A stretch of 64,000 nt of DNA. It comes from GCA-2731375 sp964344935. GTDB lineage: Bacteria > Pseudomonadota > Alphaproteobacteria > GCA-2731375. The stretch is from NCBI GenBank assembly GCA_964344935.1, contig CAYFPL010000001.1:992001-1056000 (forward strand), given 5' to 3'. The position numbers were made by a program, and so were the translations under genes. The notes beneath the pieces were generated by a model, which was not told where the DNA came from, did not search any database, and saw only the letters and a list, made by a program, of their open reading frames with translations. Below are positions 26,396-35,078 of this stretch, one piece after another (position 1 is the stretch's first letter; each line of letters begins with the position of its first letter).

Positions 26396-27622
26396 ATGTC
26401 TGCAAATAAAAGATCGTCGGCATACAGAGGGTGGGGCGTTGTTTTTGCCTGCTTTCTGATGGCGCTAGCTAGCTGGGGGTTTGGGTTTTACGGCCACGGA
26501 ATCTTTCTAGTGGAGTTACAGAAAGCTCATGGGTGGTCCGCAACACTAACGTCGAGCGCCAGTACGGCTTATTATTTTGTAAGCGCCATTCTGGTGGTCT
26601 ATGTCAATTCCGCTATCGTGGCGACCGGCCCGAAGACCGTTGCCCTTGTCGGTGTCATCTGCATGTTGGTTTCGGCGGTTGCCGTGCCCTGGGTAGTCGA
26701 GCCATGGCAGCTACTTCTTGTTTACACCGTGATGGCAATTGGTTGGGCTGCAACAACGATTGCCGCGATATCCAACATCCTGAGCTTGTGGTTCCGTGAA
26801 CGCTTGGGCCTCGCTGTCAGCCTCGCGCTTAATGGCGCAAGCGCGGGCGGTATTGTCGTTTTGCCAATACTGGTTTTCCTGACGGCGAGTATGGGTTTCT
26901 CTTCGGCGATGGCTATCGGCACCCTGTTCGCTGCACTTGTCTTGCTGCCTGCTGTGCTTTTTTGGGTCGGCAAGCCAAATACGAGCCGTGTGGATGAAAA
27001 CGGCAAGACCACGGTCGAGGAAAAGAGTGCGCTCACGCGCAAGCAGGCTCTCAGCAGTTTCCGGTTTTGGACAATCGCCGGCCCATTCGCACTCATCCTT
27101 CTGGTTCAAGTCGGCTTTCTCGTGCACCAGTTGGCCCTTCTGGAGGTTCGCGTGGGACGCGAACAGGCCGGGATTATAGTTGCTGTCACAACAGGGATGG
27201 CCATTCTGGGCCGTGTTGTGGTCGGAATTGTCATCGACAGGCTCGATCAACGCCTTGTTTCAGCGGTTTCGATGGTCAGTCAGGCACTTGCGCTCGCAAT
27301 CATAGCTTTGACGAACGACAACCTGGTTTTGCTTGCGGCCTGTGCGCTGTTCGGCGCGTCAGTCGGCAACATGATCACTTTTCCCTCGCTCGTTATACGC
27401 AAAGAGTTTGACCTGTTGGACTTTGGAATGTTGACCGGGCTGGCAACGGCGATAGGACAGATCACATACGCCTTCGGGCCGATGATGTTGGGTGCGCTTC
27501 GAGATTTCTACGGTGATTATCGTTCGCCTCTTTTAATCTGCACGGTGTTGCAGGTCGCGGCCGGCATTGTCGTGATGCTTCGCGGCAAAGAGCGAAAATC
27601 GACCGGTTTGCCGAAGACCTGA
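26396..27622 (+). CDS. MFS transporter (monocarboxylate/oxalate-formate type)
   Basis: This 408-residue protein has about 12 membrane segments in two halves separated by a charged loop (residues 195-220, VDENGKTTVEEKSALTRKQA). The start, YRGWGVVFACFLMALASWG, and the YGHGIFLVELQKAHGWS segment are characteristic of the MCT/OFA group that carries small carboxylates. The base composition is clearly lower in GC (about half) than core genes, and it lies just after decayed mobile-element DNA, both consistent with transfer. No strong ribosome binding site precedes the ATG. Substrate unknown. Confidence 0.87.
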   Translation: MSANKRSSAYRGWGVVFACFLMALASWGFGFYGHGIFLVELQKAHGWSATLTSSASTAYYFVSAILVVYVNSAIVATGPKTVALVGVICMLVSAVAVPWVVEPWQLLLVYTVMAIGWAATTIAAISNILSLWFRERLGLAVSLALNGASAGGIVVLPILVFLTASMGFSSAMAIGTLFAALVLLPAVLFWVGKPNTSRVDENGKTTVEEKSALTRKQALSSFRFWTIAGPFALILLVQVGFLVHQLALLEVRVGREQAGIIVAVTTGMAILGRVVVGIVIDRLDQRLVSAVSMVSQALALAIIALTNDNLVLLAACALFGASVGNMITFPSLVIRKEFDLLDFGMLTGLATAIGQITYAFGPMMLGALRDFYGDYRSPLLICTVLQVAAGIVVMLRGKERKSTGLPKT

Positions 27623-27887
27623 CACAAGGTACGATATCCGCAGCGGCAACAATAGTTGTGAGTCTGCGTCTGGTCTCGTCGGCCATGCCCCAAATTGTAG
27701 CTGTCGCCAATGTGGGAATCCATCGTGATCAGTCGGAGGCTTGATGTCGCCTTCTGGCACAAACCGGACATTTCATTTCGCATCAGATTTGTCGCATCAA
27801 ATACGAGCCGATCTCGCAGGGCCGAGGCTTTCTGCTTCGTATCTTGCCAATTCCACTCCTGACCCGGAGCTGCCTTTCAGGCTGCCA
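27623..27887. other. Intergenic spacer between convergent genes, no feature found
   Basis: These 265 bp lie between the 3' ends of the MFS and cyclase-TPR genes. A CTGGCACAAACCGGACATT word (about 27754-27772) resembles a class of dispersed intergenic repeats in alphaproteobacteria, but no second good copy is present here. No gene or clear terminator was seen. Confidence 0.4.
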
Positions 27888-29630
27888 CTATTCCGGCACG
27901 CCCGCCTTTCTCAAGCTGCCGGCCAGAACCCTTAAATTGGTTTCATTCAATCCTGGAAAGTGCTCACGGATGAAACTGATCGAAAACGCCGGCACGAGCT
28001 CCATGATCTTCTCGACCGCGGCCTGAGCCTCGTCCATTCTCTCGGCTTCCGCCAAAGATGCGGCAAGATGCATGTACGGCAGGTATCCCGCGGCGGGGAA
28101 CTGGCAGGCTTGCCGGCAAACCGCTATGGCTTCTTCGTAGCGTCCGAGTAATCGCAAAGCGGAGCCTTTCATGAATAGCGTCGCCCAGCGCAAAGGGTCG
28201 CGTGGGCTAAGGCGAAGCGCGCTGTCAAAATGTGGCAGGGCATCCTCCCACTTGGCGGCGCCATATACATATGCCAATGCAAGTCCATAGTGGCCCCAGC
28301 TATGATTGGGATTGCAGGCAATGGCTGTCTGCATCTCATCGATGGCCATTTCGACATCGCCGGAGTTCAAGTTGACCCGTCCCAAGGCGCAATGCGCAAT
28401 GGGATCGGTTGGATCGAGAAATATCGCTTGTTCCGCCGCCACTCTCGTCGGCGCTTCGATTATCGCCCAATCTTCGACGAAGCCCATCACCGTCGAATTT
28501 GCCAAGGTATAGGCAAGGTAGGCGTGGGCCGCCGCAAAGTCCGGATCCAGTTCGGCTGCTTCCTTGAACAGTTGCATGGCCTTGTCGTGGCCGGTCTTGG
28601 TGTAACGATAGAAATATGACAGGCCGCGCTGCAACAACTCCCAGGCATCGAGATTATCCGGTGGCTTGCGTCGGGCGCGCTCCCGCTCGCGGGCTCCGAT
28701 CTCCGGTTCCGCAGCCACCACGATCTGTTCCGTGATCTGGTCCTGCAAGTCAAAGACGTCGTCCAAGGTGCCGTCAAAGCGGTCGGCCCAGAGGTGGTTG
28801 CCGGAGGCGGCTTCGATCAACTGCGCCGTTATACGGACCCGGTTACCGGCTTTGCGCACGCTGCCTTCGACGACGTAGCGCACGCCAAGTTCGCCGGCCA
28901 CCTGTTTGATATCCACCGCCTGGCCCTTGTAGGTGAAGGAGGAATTCCGTGCGATAACGAACAAGGAGCGGAAACGGGACAGTGCCGTGATAACGTCTTC
29001 CGCGATGCCGTCGGAAAAATACTCCTGTTCTGGATCGCCAGACATATTGTCGAAAGGCAGCACAGCGATGGAGGGTTTGTCAGGCAGGACAAGTGGCGCA
29101 TCTTTACTGGCCCCTTTCGACACGCCGTCAGTGCCCGAATCCACGGACCAGCGCCAAACTTGGACTGGGCGTGCGATATTTTTCAGTTGGTGAACGTTAC
29201 CGTCACTGAATTGAGCCGCCGCCTTGCCGTCGAGACTTTGATGCGCCGTGTCGGAGATCAAGACTTCTCCTGGGTTCGCCTGCTCTTCTAAACGTGCGGC
29301 GACGTTCACACCCTCGCCAAAGACATCTTCGCTCTCAAAAACCACGTCGCCAATATGTATGCCGGTGCGCAGGCGGATAATCTCATGCGCCGCCAATCCA
29401 TCTTGAATACGCATGGCGCAATCAACTGCATCCGATACACTGGGAAATTCGACGATCCAGCCATCACCCATACGTTTGACGACGGTGCCTTTGTGCTCGT
29501 CTACAACCGGCTCGAAAAGTTCACTACGCAATTGGCGCAGGGCATCAAGTGTGCGCGCTTGATCCTCGCCCATCAGGCGACTGTAATCCACCACATCGGC
29601 GGCCAATATGGCGGCAAGCCGGCGTTCCAC
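27888..29630 (-). CDS. Class III nucleotide cyclase with TolB-like region and TPR repeats
   Basis: This 580-residue protein starts with a cyclase homology domain: RRLAAILAADVVDYSRLMGED, with metal-binding aspartates at D12 and D56 (KRMGDGW), then GEGVNVAARLEEQA. A central region (PSIAVLPFDNMSGDPEQEYF, about residues 185-310) is the TolB/FlgO-like segment usual in such proteins. The C-terminal half is TPR repeats. It would make cAMP in response to an unknown signal, with the TPR part binding partners. Many alphaproteobacteria have multiple copies of this type. It is divergent from the molybdenum hydroxylase gene and lies in the lower-GC accessory block. Confidence 0.9.
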   Translation of the reverse strand: MERRLAAILAADVVDYSRLMGEDQARTLDALRQLRSELFEPVVDEHKGTVVKRMGDGWIVEFPSVSDAVDCAMRIQDGLAAHEIIRLRTGIHIGDVVFESEDVFGEGVNVAARLEEQANPGEVLISDTAHQSLDGKAAAQFSDGNVHQLKNIARPVQVWRWSVDSGTDGVSKGASKDAPLVLPDKPSIAVLPFDNMSGDPEQEYFSDGIAEDVITALSRFRSLFVIARNSSFTYKGQAVDIKQVAGELGVRYVVEGSVRKAGNRVRITAQLIEAASGNHLWADRFDGTLDDVFDLQDQITEQIVVAAEPEIGARERERARRKPPDNLDAWELLQRGLSYFYRYTKTGHDKAMQLFKEAAELDPDFAAAHAYLAYTLANSTVMGFVEDWAIIEAPTRVAAEQAIFLDPTDPIAHCALGRVNLNSGDVEMAIDEMQTAIACNPNHSWGHYGLALAYVYGAAKWEDALPHFDSALRLSPRDPLRWATLFMKGSALRLLGRYEEAIAVCRQACQFPAAGYLPYMHLAASLAEAERMDEAQAAVEKIMELVPAFSISFIREHFPGLNETNLRVLAGSLRKAGVPE

Positions 29631-30042
29631 AGAGTGATATCCCTTCGCAGGAAATCTTAGCCGATCAGTAAGGAAAATCTAGATGTCGTGATGTCTGCTG
29701 ATGGCACGAAGCGTCTGTTTCGGTATTGGGCGGTTACTTCCCTTGTCACTTCATATCGAGCCTTCTGATTTTCGATTGGCGGCAACCTATTCGGGGCTGG
29801 ATTTCCAATCCCGCACCACCATCGCAGGTTCAAATTCCGCCAAAAGCTATTTTATTTGCGGCCTTGAGCCGAAATTCGGGTCCTGACGCGAGTTGATGGC
29901 ATTTCGCGAAGCGATCGTTTGCCCACCGCTGCCAGTATTCGAAATTTGTGCAATCCGGTGTGGCGAGACAAAGGCTCTACCGCGTAGGATGGAATATTGC
30001 CGACGGTGATTGGTACAAGCTAAGGAATAGGGGTGCCGCAGA
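29631..30042. other. Intergenic region upstream of the molybdenum hydroxylase gene
   Basis: This 412-bp divergent spacer contains a second stretch, about 29800-29845, with anticodon-arm-like (GGATTTCCAATCC) and T-arm-like (GGTTCAAATTCC) words in the same order as at 25600-25650, but too degenerate to be a tRNA. The promoters of both flanking genes should lie here; no convincing -35/-10 pair was seen. A short ORF at 29701-29886 is not credible. Confidence 0.4.
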
Positions 30043-32292
30043 ATGTCAGACACGGGAATTTCAGTGCCAGAAAACGATTTCAAGGTCATCGGCACACGGC
30101 CAATTCGCCCCGACGGTATTGATAAAGTCACCGGCCGCGCGCTTTACGGGGCCGATCGCTATGCGCCCGGCATGCTCGTCGGCAAAGTGCTGCGTAGCCC
30201 GCATCCGCATGCGCGTATCAGGGCAATTGAGACGGCGAAGGCGGAAGCTCTGCCCGGCGTCAAGGCGATCATTACCAAGGACGATTTTGGGACGGTACCG
30301 CGCGGCCAAACGGCGACGCTGGGCAATGTCATCGCACAAGACAAGGCGCTGTTCGAAGGACACGCCATTGCGGCGGTCGCTGCAACCGACAATGCAACCG
30401 CGCTCAAAGCGCTGGAACTGATCCAAGTCGACTACGAAATTCTACCCCATGTTACGGACGTCGATGCGGCCATGGCCGCAGACGCGCCTTTGGTGCACGA
30501 GGACAATTTCACAAAGGGCATCGAGCCGAAACCCGAGACGCCATCGAATATCGCCCAGCGGCTTGAATTCGGACATGGCGATGTCGAAAGCGGATTTGCC
30601 GAAGCATCAATTATCGTGGAAAAGGAGTTTCAAACGGAAGCAGCGCATCAGGGTTATATTGAGCCGCCCGCATGTCTTGCCACTTATTCTGACGACGGCA
30701 GTTCGGAACTGTGGTGCACGACCCAAGGCCACTTCATGGTGCGCGACACCTGCGCCGCGTTATTGGGTCTGTCTGTTTCCAAGCTACGCGTGACCGCGTC
30801 GGAAATTGGCGGCGGCTTCGGGGGCAAGACGGCCGTTTACCTCGAACCCTTGGCGCTCGCATTGTCGCGTAAATCCGGTCGGCCCGTGAAGATGGTCATG
30901 AGCCGGTCGGAAGTATTGCGCGCTGCCGGACCGACTTCCAGCTCGTCGATGCGGGTTAAGATTGGTGTCGACAAGGACGGCCGCATTACAGCCGCGGACG
31001 CGCTTCTTAACTACCAATCGGGTGCCTATCCTGGCTTCATTACCATGCTGGGCGCCATGTCGGCTTTCGCCTGTTACAATTTGGAGAATGTGCGCTCGGT
31101 CGGCCACGAGGTAATTACGAACCGGCCAATGCAGGTTTCCTACCGCGCGCCTGGCGCACCGATAAGCAATTTCGCTGTCGAAAGCGTCATCGATGAACTT
31201 GCCCGCAAGTTGGATATGGATCCGATCGAATTCCGCTTGAAGAACGCCGCCAGAGAGGGGGACAAGTCGTCCTATGGTCCGGTTTATGAACAGATCGGCT
31301 TGGTCAAGACGCTGGAGACGGTGCGCGAACATCCCCACTATCAGGCCGCGCTTTCAGCCGGGCATGGTCGCGGTGTCGCCGTAGGTTTTTGGTTCAATTT
31401 TGGAGGCCTGACGGCCATTTCATTGAACGTCAATTCCGATGGCACCGTTACCGTATCTGTCGGCCGCCCCGATATTGGCGGAAGCCGCGCCTCCATGTGT
31501 CTTATGGCGGCTGAGGAGTTGGGAATTCCGTACGAAAACGTCCGCACAATAATCGCGGACACCAGTGCACTTGGCTTTAACGATACGACGGATGGCAGTC
31601 GCACGACATTTTCCAACGGTCTCGCGATTATCCAGGCCGCACGGCAGGCGAAGGCGATCATGTGCGCGCGCGTGGCCAAGATGTGGGACGTGCCGGAGGA
31701 AGCTGTCGAATGGGTTGATGGTGCCGTACGGCCCAGCGGGCCGAATGCCGGCGATTTCGAGCCTGTGGGCATTGCCGAAATCGCCGCCAAGGCACCGCAG
31801 ACCGGCGGCCCGATCGCAGGGCATTTCGAGGTAAACGCAGAAGGTGCCGGCGTCAGTTTTGCCGCCCACATCGCCGATGTGGAAGTTGATGAAGAGACCG
31901 GCCGAACCACGGTTCATCGCTACACCGTTGTTCAGGATGCCGGTAAGGCGATCCATCCGGACTACGTGGAAGGTCAATATCAAGGCGGCGCGGCGCAGGG
32001 CATCGGGTGGGCCCTCAACGAAGGGTATGTCTATGGCGACGACGGGGTGATGCAGAACGCCGGGTTCCTTGATTACAGGATGCCGGTCTGCTCCGATCTG
32101 CCAATGATCGACACGAAAATAATCGAGATCCCGAACAAGGGTCACCCTTATGGCGTTCGCGGCGTCGGCGAAACATCAATTGTGCCGCCGCTTGCGACCA
32201 TAGCGAATGCCATCCGTTCGGCAACCGGCGTGCGCGTCAATCAAGTGCCGATGGCCCCGCCGGTCGTTTTAGAGGCTCTGGAAGAGAGCTAG
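30043..32292 (+). CDS. Xanthine dehydrogenase-family molybdopterin-binding large subunit
   Basis: This 749-residue protein is the molybdenum cofactor subunit of a hydroxylase. The N-terminal a/b hammerhead is GTRPIRPDGIDKVTGRALYG, followed by the cofactor-binding EIGGGFGGKTAVYLEP and YRAPGAP. The essential base is the glutamate of GVRGVGETS (E710), placed normally. Such enzymes oxidise aldehydes, purines, CO or N-heterocycles using two further subunits (FAD and 2Fe-2S), usually encoded beside it. Here neither is present; a MoaD-like gene and two cupins follow instead. The usual partners may be elsewhere or borrowed. The substrate is unknown. Confidence 0.92.
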   Translation: MSDTGISVPENDFKVIGTRPIRPDGIDKVTGRALYGADRYAPGMLVGKVLRSPHPHARIRAIETAKAEALPGVKAIITKDDFGTVPRGQTATLGNVIAQDKALFEGHAIAAVAATDNATALKALELIQVDYEILPHVTDVDAAMAADAPLVHEDNFTKGIEPKPETPSNIAQRLEFGHGDVESGFAEASIIVEKEFQTEAAHQGYIEPPACLATYSDDGSSELWCTTQGHFMVRDTCAALLGLSVSKLRVTASEIGGGFGGKTAVYLEPLALALSRKSGRPVKMVMSRSEVLRAAGPTSSSSMRVKIGVDKDGRITAADALLNYQSGAYPGFITMLGAMSAFACYNLENVRSVGHEVITNRPMQVSYRAPGAPISNFAVESVIDELARKLDMDPIEFRLKNAAREGDKSSYGPVYEQIGLVKTLETVREHPHYQAALSAGHGRGVAVGFWFNFGGLTAISLNVNSDGTVTVSVGRPDIGGSRASMCLMAAEELGIPYENVRTIIADTSALGFNDTTDGSRTTFSNGLAIIQAARQAKAIMCARVAKMWDVPEEAVEWVDGAVRPSGPNAGDFEPVGIAEIAAKAPQTGGPIAGHFEVNAEGAGVSFAAHIADVEVDEETGRTTVHRYTVVQDAGKAIHPDYVEGQYQGGAAQGIGWALNEGYVYGDDGVMQNAGFLDYRMPVCSDLPMIDTKIIEIPNKGHPYGVRGVGETSIVPPLATIANAIRSATGVRVNQVPMAPPVVLEALEES

Positions 32293-32315
32293 GCAGAGAA
32301 CTAGGCGACGGGCGG

Positions 32316-32561
32316 ATGGTCAAAGTGGTTCTGTGGGGCGGGCTGCGGAGCAAGGCGGGGGGCCAATCTGAATTTCAGATCCCTGCCTCGACCATTCGGG
32401 ACATCTTCCTGCGGCTATCCGAGGATTTCCCTGACCTGGAAGCGGAATTGGAACACAATGTCTCGGTGGCGATCGACGGCAAGGTCTACCGCGACACCTT
32501 GTTTGTGAATGTTGATGATGCTGCCGAAGTGTTCATTCTGCCGAAATTACAGGGTGGATAG
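32316..32561 (+). CDS. MoaD/ThiS-like ubiquitin-fold sulfur carrier
   Basis: This 81-residue protein has the size and beta-grasp pattern of MoaD, and ends in the required GG (FILPKLQGG), the residues adenylated and thiocarboxylated in sulfur transfer. It lies 23 bp after the molybdopterin enzyme subunit, so it may help supply molybdopterin or a tungsten/molybdenum variant for it. Divergent MoaD-like proteins are common beside such oxidoreductases. No MoaE or MoeB partner is adjacent. Confidence 0.82.
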   Translation: MVKVVLWGGLRSKAGGQSEFQIPASTIRDIFLRLSEDFPDLEAELEHNVSVAIDGKVYRDTLFVNVDDAAEVFILPKLQGG

Positions 32562-32816
32562 ACTTTCCCCACCCGCCGGCATTTGCGCACATTCTCTATC
32601 GCGGGACAGCAACTCGCTTCAAGCAACTGGCCGGAGTTCGAAACTTCTGCGCCGATGCTCGCTTTGCGGTCGGTCGCAAACGCAGAATAGAGCAGTTCTA
32701 TTTTTGGCTGCTTTGATTTGAACGCCGGAGCCTCCCACTACCCTTGACAGCAAAGTCGAGTAGATACGAGATAGGTACTTCGGCTGAAAGATATGAAATT
32801 TGCCAGGGAGCGTTCG
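32562..32816. other. Intergenic spacer before the cupin pair
   Basis: This 255-bp spacer holds a T-arm-like GAGTTCGAAACTTC (about 32632-32645) and CGCTTTGCGGTCGG words like those at about 25700, suggesting related degenerate intergenic repeats. The promoter of the cupin genes is probably in its last 100 bp; CTTGACAGC (about 32742) could be a -35 element. Confidence 0.35.
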
Positions 32817-33305
32817 ATGAAAGATGAATCGGTTCGAGGTCGCGCCGTGGTCGTGCAACCCGGCAGCGCGCCATCCTATTGGCAGCCGGTGCCTGCGAAT
32901 GGCCATGCCGACCCCACTTTGGTTCCCAGCATCACCGGCTTCGAAGGTCTGTCCATGGGCTTCCAGACTGTGGCGCCCAATGGGCGCATTCGCGAACATT
33001 CCCATGGCGATCAGATCGAATTGCAGATCTGCTTTAGGGGCAAAGGCCGGGTGATGGTCGACGGCGAGGCGCATCCGCTCGAGCCGGGAACCGCATGCTT
33101 CCTCGGTCATGATGTCAAACACGAGATCATCAACGAGGGCGACGACGAACTTGTGATGATGTGGGTCATTTCACCGCCGGGACTGGAGGATTTCTTTCCC
33201 GCTGTTGGGCGCCCCCGCGCCGCCGGCGAGCCGGACCCAACACCTTTTCAGCGCCCCACGGACGTCGTGTCTATCGAACGCGAGTTGGGCATGAACGACA
33301 CTTAG
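32817..33305 (+). CDS. Cupin-domain protein
   Basis: This 162-residue single-domain cupin has the first metal-binding motif in REHSHGDQIELQICFRGKGR (H, H and E ligands) and the second in GHDVKHEIINEGDD. ATG 32817 is preferred because GGGAG lies 6 nt upstream; ATG 32793 would add eight residues. It is 10 bp from another cupin gene, and the two are probably co-transcribed. Cupins of this kind can be dioxygenases, isomerases or ligand sensors; the function is unknown. It may process a substrate or product of the neighbouring molybdenum hydroxylase (inference). Confidence 0.82.
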   Translation: MKDESVRGRAVVVQPGSAPSYWQPVPANGHADPTLVPSITGFEGLSMGFQTVAPNGRIREHSHGDQIELQICFRGKGRVMVDGEAHPLEPGTACFLGHDVKHEIINEGDDELVMMWVISPPGLEDFFPAVGRPRAAGEPDPTPFQRPTDVVSIERELGMNDT

Positions 33306-33315
33306 GGGACCGCTC

Positions 33316-33735
33316 ATGGCGAAAGGCAATGGGGGCAGAGAAGGTGTGGTTTTGCTTCCAGGCAAGGGACGGCACTATTCGATGGGCGGCATGACAGCCA
33401 TTTTCAAGGCCGACCGGGAAGAATCCGCCGGTAGTTACAACATCTCCGAATGGTGGCTTGAGCCCAATACGAAAGGCCCCCCAACACATTCTCACCCAGA
33501 AGACGACGTCTTCTACGTGATTGAAGGCACGATGCATTTCATGATGGATACGGATTGGATCGAGGCGCCGATGGGTTCGTTTGTTTTGATCCCCGGTGAT
33601 GTGCCCCATACGTTCGAAAACCGTGGCACAACCCGGGCCGGAGCACTGAATTTTGGGGTGCCCGCCGGGTTCGAAGACAATATGCCGAGCATCGTTGAAT
33701 GGTTCGCCAAGAACCCTCCGGGGCCAGCCTGTTAG
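33316..33735 (+). CDS. Cupin-domain protein
   Basis: This 139-residue cupin has the metal-binding motif PTHSHPEDDVFYVIEGTMHF and second motif IPGDVPHTFENRG. It is 10 bp downstream of the other cupin gene and likely in the same transcript, though the two proteins share only the fold. The motifs are complete, so a metal-dependent enzyme or sensor is possible. No specific role can be assigned. Right after it begins a 302-bp gap that marks the end of the accessory block. Confidence 0.84.
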   Translation: MAKGNGGREGVVLLPGKGRHYSMGGMTAIFKADREESAGSYNISEWWLEPNTKGPPTHSHPEDDVFYVIEGTMHFMMDTDWIEAPMGSFVLIPGDVPHTFENRGTTRAGALNFGVPAGFEDNMPSIVEWFAKNPPGPAC

Positions 33736-34037
33736 GATCGCCCGCTCGTCAGAGCTTGGCACACGCGGACAGAATTCAAAGGCCTGTCGAGCTTCCCGAT
33801 GTTCAGGGTTAGCGCGAAGGTGAAGTCAACCCGTTCGTGCCGAAAGCCGCACTGCAATGTCAGTGAAGGCCTCCACCCACCGTGTTGTCGTTTCCAGATC
33901 GACAGCACGTGGCCAACCATCCGCCGGGTGATGGAAAATCCCGTTGCGACCTAGCAGCGAAAGAAACCGGCCAACAACCGCGGCGAAACACCATAACCTT
34001 CAAAATCTGGTGCAGCACCCCGATCTGGGGCCGCCTG
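33736..34037. other. Intergenic spacer, right-hand end of accessory block
   Basis: These 302 bp between the convergent cupin and hspQ genes hold no gene I can support. A 62-residue minus-strand frame (33732-33920) has no recognisable pattern. No terminator hairpin with a T-run was found. Confidence 0.5.
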
Positions 34038-34370
34038 CTAGTTCATTGGCAGGTCACGGCGCACGTAACGGCCGTCCTGCATGCCGGCAAAATAATCGTC
34101 GACTTCGGGATGGCGAACAGGCTCGCTGTTGTCGTCGTTCAAAAGGTTCTGTTCCGAAACATAGGCGACATAAGTCGTCTGCGCATTCTCCGCCAGCAGG
34201 TGATAAAAGGGCTGTTCCCGGTGGGGGCGGACATCTTCCGGAATGGACATCAGCCACTCCTCAGAATTGGAGAAGACAGGGTCCACATCAAAAACAACGC
34301 CCCGGAAGGGATGGATGCGATGCTTGACCACATCGCCGATCTGAAACTTTGCCACCCTGATTGTCGTCAC
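34038..34370 (-). CDS. hspQ: Heat shock protein HspQ (hemimethylated-DNA-binding domain)
   Basis: This protein of about 110 residues matches HspQ/YccV: VAKFQIGDVVKHRIHPFRGV, then VFDVDP, EEWLMSIPEDVRPHREQPFY, HLLAEN and YVAYVSEQNL, which are all family hallmarks. HspQ binds Lon protease and modulates its action under stress. GTG 34370 fits the usual family start and has AAGGAG 11 nt upstream; a longer frame begins at ATG 34430 and would overlap the preceding lipoprotein gene. The promoter may be shared with that gene. Confidence 0.88.
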   Translation of the reverse strand: MTTIRVAKFQIGDVVKHRIHPFRGVVFDVDPVFSNSEEWLMSIPEDVRPHREQPFYHLLAENAQTTYVAYVSEQNLLNDDNSEPVRHPEVDDYFAGMQDGRYVRRDLPMN

Positions 34371-34419
34371 GGGACCGTGGGCTCCTTGATTCCAATTGAC
34401 GCCGCTTTTTAGCACAATT

Positions 34420-34908
34420 TCAGCCATCAATCACCTGCCAACTGCCGTCCGGCTGGCGGCAGGCAACGCCATAGGCTTGCTGCATCTGATCGTTGATGAC
34501 GACGCTGGTCTGATATTCCCGGCAATAGAGACCGCTGTCCGTCTCGCCTTCCCGGGTGGCGCGGACTTCGCCATGGTTCCCGCTGTCGGGATTGGACCAA
34601 CGAATGGGCTCGCCAACCGGGGCGACATGGGCCCGCTGCTGGGCATCAGAAAGGGCCAGGCGGTCGGCGCGGTCAAGGGAGCGGCCGATCTCGGCGCCCG
34701 CGAAGGCACCCAAAAGCGTACCGGCGGCAACGGCGACCAGACGGCCGCGGCCCTTTCCGACCTGCGAGCCCGCCAGGGCACCGCCGACAGCGCCCAACAT
34801 TGTGCCCATGCCCTGTTTCGGGGCGTCCGCGGTGACGCAGGCGCTCAATAGGATGGCTGCTGCCGTGATTGCGGCAACCGGTGCAATTGTAGTCTTTGCG
34901 GTTTTCAT
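34420..34908 (-). CDS. Lipoprotein with glycine-zipper domain (17-kDa surface antigen-like)
   Basis: This 162-residue protein has a lipoprotein signal peptide ending in the lipobox LLSAC (cysteine 24). A glycine-rich zipper follows (GTMLGAVGGALAGSQVGKG, then LLGAFAGAEIGRSLD), as in the Rickettsia 17-kDa antigen family. A C-terminal domain carries CREYQT and ACRQPDGSWQVI, the typical two-cysteine ending. It should sit in the outer membrane. The gene ends 49 bp before the preferred hspQ start. Confidence 0.9.
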   Translation of the reverse strand: MKTAKTTIAPVAAITAAAILLSACVTADAPKQGMGTMLGAVGGALAGSQVGKGRGRLVAVAAGTLLGAFAGAEIGRSLDRADRLALSDAQQRAHVAPVGEPIRWSNPDSGNHGEVRATREGETDSGLYCREYQTSVVINDQMQQAYGVACRQPDGSWQVIDG

Positions 34909-35078
34909 GACTCTCTCCTAGATGCAGTCCTTAGGCTTCGTCGACCTTTATGATGACAGCACCTTGCCATTACCTGACTGAACGAACTCTGATGGCGCCG
35001 TTCATCCCAGGTTCATCTTTCCAAGCCCGCCGTTGCGCCTTAGACTCGGCCCGTCGCAGGGAGTTGAAGGCGTTGCAG

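Noticed and set aside
29701..29886. 61-residue plus-strand ORF
   Set aside because: No ribosome binding site, no family pattern, and it covers the degenerate tRNA-like words.
33732..33920. 62-residue minus-strand ORF in the spacer
   Set aside because: No recognisable motif or start signal.
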